DNA from: an uncultured Eubacteriales bacterium | GTDB lineage: Bacteria > Bacillota > Clostridia > Peptostreptococcales > Anaerovoracaceae | Length of the DNA stretch: 7,724 nucleotides | Direction of reading: 5' to 3' | Assembly (NCBI GenBank): GCA_902765035.1 | Contig: CACWYF010000112.1 | Coordinates: forward strand, 1 to 7,724 | Shown here: positions 4,774 to 7,724 of the stretch, piece after piece | How positions within the stretch are numbered: the first letter of the stretch is position 1 | How the letters are laid out: every line of letters starts with the position of its first letter | Position numbers and translations under genes: made by a program | Notes under the pieces: model-generated | Told to the model about the DNA's origin: nothing | Databases searched by the model: none | Seen by the model: the letters and a program-made list of their open reading frames with translations, nothing else

Positions 4774-7275
4774 CTATTCCATGTTCTTGAGGGCTTCATC
4801 CATAGGTATCCGGCGAATGCGTCTGAAGTCTATCAGCATGACGATCATATATCCAAGGAAAACGAGTATTATCATCCTCAGCAGTCCCTGAGCGGAGAGC
4901 ACGAACGGGAAGTATCCGTCCATCCTCTTGAGCATGTTGTTCCATATCTCTGCCATTGCGATCCTCGACAGGAATGCTGTTATTATCTCAGATATAATGA
5001 CCACTATCGTTGTTGTCACAAGATACAGGGATGCAACTTCGCTGTTGGTATATCCGAGGATCTTGACCATTGATATGGACTTCTCATTTCTCTCCACGAT
5101 GACCTTGGTCAGGAGGAATATGAGGACTGCCGACAGCAGTATGCACAGATACTGGAAGTACAGCATGTATGCCCCCATCGAGTGATCGAGCTGTGCCGCC
5201 ATCTTGAGTATGTCTTCGCCCCAGGTTCCATCCTCATCGATGTCTGTGATCTCACTGTCCGAGAAGAATCCGTCATAGTTCCCCTCATCCCGGTCGAAAA
5301 TCCTGTTGAAACTGTCATTGTCCATGAAGACTGCGATGCCGCCGTCAAAATTTATGACATTCTTAACTGTAAAGTCGTATGAGTCGTAACCGTACTTATC
5401 CTTCATGTGGATCTCATCGCCCGGTTCTATGTGGAACTTCCCGCTGAGAGCGGATGAAATTACCACTTCACCATCCTTAAGATCCGCAGGGATATCCGCA
5501 TAGCGGCTGCCCGGCTCCATGCCGTAGGTATTTGCCGACTCCTCGCTGTCATCTATGACCAGAAGCAGCTCCTCCATGCTGAATTTCACAGCATCCGGAT
5601 TCGATGTGGTGACCGCGTTCCCGTCCTCATCATGGTCCGAGGCAAGTATGACCTGATGGTCTGCCAGCATCATCTCATCAGCATGAGCCTGATAGTAGCT
5701 CAGCGTATTCGGCATTCCTACAGCCATCGCCAGCATGATCATTACGAACCCGATACCGATGAAGAGCATCAGATACCCCGGCAGGTTCTGCAGGAATATC
5801 CTCAGCCTGAACCTGCTGATAAAGCTGAAGTCCGGGAGTCTGACAGCTTTCCTTCTCCGCGAGCTCTTGAGGTCGCCCCTGAGGAACTTCAGAGGAGAGA
5901 ACCTCATCTTTCTTCTTATTATTATAAAGTTGATCACGAGCATCAGGATGACCGGGATCACCGTAGTCTTCAAGAAAGCATCCGGAGTCCACACGGTCTC
6001 ATACTTCGGCAGGCTGTAGCTGTTGTAGTACATCGCAACGACTACCTTCTTGAAGTACGAATATCCGAGGATGTTGCCCATGACCGCACCTGCGATCGTG
6101 ACGATCAGAGGTGCCATCATATAGTTGATTGTCAGCTCTCTTCTCGTATATCCGGAGGCTCTGAGAGTTCCGATGACCGGAGCCTCTCTGGCTATGGTAT
6201 TGCTTTCAGTTATCGCAAAGATGAACGCCAGTACGATGATCAGGACGTTCAGAAGAACGCCGCCCATAGCCTTGTCGCTGCCGAAGTCCTCCGGCGCAAA
6301 CTGTATCGCCTGGTTGGCATACTCCGGCACGTAATCTTCTATCTCATTGTCTGCAAAAGCAGCCTGGGTTATGAGAGCCTTGAGGAAGTTGTCCGACTGC
6401 TTCTTCTCTTCCTTCACATCAGCCGGCCTGTTCTCATACAGCCACGCATATTCATACCTTGTCTCAGCATTGATACGGTCCCATCCCTCTTCAGTGGTCA
6501 TGGCCACGTCAAAGGTCAGAGCATCGAACATCATGTCCGTATTCTTCTCATGCAGAGTAGCGTAGTTGGAGAATGCCGCAAGTCCGGATACGGTGAATTC
6601 CTCACCGTTCACAATGATCCTGTCGCCTGTCTTTATGCCTCTGTTGTCCGCATGCATGCGGTCGATCATGATCTCGTCAGCCGTCTCAGCCGGTCTTCCG
6701 TCCATGATGCAGTACAGGTCGATATCGTCGCGGTTTATGTACACCCTTATGCCTGAGTCGCGGGTCCCGTCGCCGTCTATGTCCTCATCTGCCTCCTTGT
6801 TGAAGTTCTCGAACACTTTGACCGGAACAGGCCTGAAATACGGATCATCAAGATCATAGTCTCCTACTGCATTCTCATAATCCTCTGCCGCCCTGCGGTC
6901 GGCCTCGTCATACAGCTCCTGCAGCCTCTCCTTATAGTACCCGGACCTGAACGCTTCACGGTATTCCTCTTCGGTAATGTCTCCGTATGCGTCCCATACA
7001 TAGTACGCTCTGACATCGACCTTATCGCCGGTCTCTATGTCTTCTATAAGGTCCTTATCCGCTTTCTCCTTAAGCACAAAATGCCCGTCTTCGCGCAGCT
7101 CTTCGGTCTTGACCCTTTCAGTCGCGATGAGCATGGAGTTGTTGGCTACATACATTCCCGAAACGAATCCTATCATCAGCGTCAGGAAGATGAATATGAC
7201 CGCGTATTTTTTCCACTCACCCCTCAGTTCCCTCAGGACTCTTATCCCAAGCGGATTGCGTGTTTTCTTTTCCAT
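4774..7275 (-). CDS. FtsX/MacB-type ABC transporter permease with two large outside domains
   Basis: This 833-residue membrane protein pairs with the upstream ATPase. Predicted layout: helix 1 (about 23-45), outside domain 1 (46-337), helices 2-4 (338-357, 383-408, 434-454), cytoplasmic linker (455-498), helix 5 (499-520), outside domain 2 (521-700), helices 6-8 (701-725, 748-770, 797-816). This is two FtsX-like halves in tandem. Coupling segments after helices 2 and 6 (REAPVIGTLRASGYTRREL at 363-381; ISMVKILGYTNSEV at 734-747) match the FtsX pattern, and both halves end alike (SPLKFLR, 460-466; IPMDEALK, 823-830). Both outside domains are acidic and hold DxDxDG motifs at 165-170, 547-552 and 678-683. 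The substrate is unknown; such permeases usually act on lipoproteins, peptides or the cell envelope rather than importing solutes. The start is supported by GGAGG 8 nt upstream. Confidence 0.92.
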   Translation of the reverse strand: MEKKTRNPLGIRVLRELRGEWKKYAVIFIFLTLMIGFVSGMYVANNSMLIATERVKTEELREDGHFVLKEKADKDLIEDIETGDKVDVRAYYVWDAYGDITEEEYREAFRSGYYKERLQELYDEADRRAAEDYENAVGDYDLDDPYFRPVPVKVFENFNKEADEDIDGDGTRDSGIRVYINRDDIDLYCIMDGRPAETADEIMIDRMHADNRGIKTGDRIIVNGEEFTVSGLAAFSNYATLHEKNTDMMFDALTFDVAMTTEEGWDRINAETRYEYAWLYENRPADVKEEKKQSDNFLKALITQAAFADNEIEDYVPEYANQAIQFAPEDFGSDKAMGGVLLNVLIIVLAFIFAITESNTIAREAPVIGTLRASGYTRRELTINYMMAPLIVTIAGAVMGNILGYSYFKKVVVAMYYNSYSLPKYETVWTPDAFLKTTVIPVILMLVINFIIIRRKMRFSPLKFLRGDLKSSRRRKAVRLPDFSFISRFRLRIFLQNLPGYLMLFIGIGFVMIMLAMAVGMPNTLSYYQAHADEMMLADHQVILASDHDEDGNAVTTSNPDAVKFSMEELLLVIDDSEESANTYGMEPGSRYADIPADLKDGEVVISSALSGKFHIEPGDEIHMKDKYGYDSYDFTVKNVINFDGGIAVFMDNDSFNRIFDRDEGNYDGFFSDSEITDIDEDGTWGEDILKMAAQLDHSMGAYMLYFQYLCILLSAVLIFLLTKVIVERNEKSISMVKILGYTNSEVASLYLVTTTIVVIISEIITAFLSRIAMAEIWNNMLKRMDGYFPFVLSAQGLLRMIILVFLGYMIVMLIDFRRIRRIPMDEALKNME

Positions 7276-7283
7276 AAGTACTG

Positions 7284-7288
7284 CCTCC
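7284..7288 (-). promoter_or_regulatory. Ribosome binding site of the ABC permease
   Basis: GGAGG (7288-7284) is followed by 8 nt and then the ATG at 7275-7273, within the 17-nt gap after the ATPase stop. The short gap and the absence of a promoter show that the two genes are co-transcribed. Confidence 0.8.
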
Positions 7289-7292
7289 GGTC

Positions 7293-7724
7293 CTACCAGT
7301 CGAGCTCTGCGGCAGATATCTTATGAGTGTTGTAGTCATCGTGCCTTACGACTCCGTCTCTCAGTCTTATGACATGATCGGACATACCCCTGATAGCCTC
7401 GTTGTGTGTGACCATGATGACCGTGCTTCCGTACTTCCTGTTCACGTCCTCTATGAGAGAGAGTATCTCCTTGGAAGTTTTGTAATCCAGCGCCCCGGTC
7501 GGTTCATCGCAGAGAAGAAGTTTGGGGTTCTTGGCCAGGGCTCTCGCAATAGAAACGCGCTGCTGCTCTCCGCCGGAGAGCTGGGAAGGGAAATTGTTCA
7601 ATCTGTCCAGAAGACCGACATCCTTCATCACTTCCACCGCATCGAGCGGATCATTGCAGATCTGAGAGGCAAGCTCCACGTTCTCAAGTGCAGTGAGATT
7701 CTGCACCAGATTGTAGAACTGGAA
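7293..7724 (-). CDS. ABC transporter ATP-binding protein, C-terminal part (MacB/LolD type)
   Basis: This is the cytoplasmic ATPase that powers the adjacent permease. The frame is open to the window edge, so the N-terminus with Walker A lies outside; 143 residues are visible. They begin at the Q-loop ([16 protein letters not shown]), followed by the signature LSGGEQQR, Walker B LLLCDEP, the D-loop GALD and the switch histidine in VTHN. The order, spacing and the FQFYNL-LTALENV pattern are those of the MacB/LolD/FtsE group, which works with FtsX-like permeases. The GTG at 7706 lies inside the Q-loop region and is not a real start. The product ends LDW, shortly after the nucleotide-binding domain. 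Confidence 0.95.
   Translation of the reverse strand, partial: FQFYNLVQNLTALENVELASQICNDPLDAVEVMKDVGLLDRLNNFPSQLSGGEQQRVSIARALAKNPKLLLCDEPTGALDYKTSKEILSLIEDVNRKYGSTVIMVTHNEAIRGMSDHVIRLRDGVVRHDDYNTHKISAAELDW

Noticed and set aside
5632..6756. Open frame of 374 codons on the plus strand, opposite the permease
   Set aside because: Its product is rich in His, Arg, Ser and Asp with no domain or membrane pattern, while the opposite strand encodes a clear FtsX-type permease. It looks like an antisense shadow.
7704..7706. GTG as the start of the ABC ATPase
   Set aside because: The codons before it encode FQFYNL, the conserved Q-loop, so the gene continues past the window edge.
1..7724. CRISPR arrays, tRNA or rRNA genes, insertion sequences
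   Set aside because: I saw no regularly spaced repeats, tRNA-like cloverleaf, rRNA sequence, transposase or terminal repeats anywhere in the window.

Overview
This 7.7 kb window has all its recognisable genes on the minus strand. They form two transcription units, read here from high to low coordinates. The gene order, the c-subunit C-terminal sequence, the strong Shine-Dalgarno sites and the moderate GC content suggest an anaerobic Firmicute of the class Clostridia (inference from memory of family sequences; no search was run).

The upstream unit (7724 to 4774) is the end of an ABC transporter operon. It holds the C-terminal part of a MacB/LolD-type ATPase, cut by the window edge, followed 17 nt later by an 833-residue FtsX/MacB-type permease. 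The permease has eight predicted membrane helices and two large acidic outside domains that carry three DxDxDG calcium-loop-like motifs. A long hairpin with a U-tract (4693-4735) ends this unit.

The downstream unit (4688 to 1) is an F-type ATP synthase operon in the order a (atpB), c (atpE), b (atpF), delta-alpha fusion (atpA), gamma (atpG), and the first codons of what should be beta (atpD). It is driven by a near-consensus extended -10 promoter squeezed against the terminator. No atpI-like gene lies between the promoter and atpB.

The main discovery candidate is in this operon. There is no free delta (atpH) gene. The 579-residue alpha subunit instead begins with about 80 extra residues that match the C-terminal, b-binding domain of delta (OSCP), joined to an otherwise complete alpha. 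The N-terminal six-helix domain of delta, which normally glues delta to the alpha N-termini, is absent. The covalent join would make that domain unnecessary and would put three delta C-terminal domains on each F1 instead of one. Subunits a and c both carry extra N-terminal signal-like hydrophobic segments. The c subunit has a mixed ion-binding site, and subunit a lacks two polar residues near the essential arginine. Together these point to a divergent ATP synthase whose stator is built differently from textbook enzymes.
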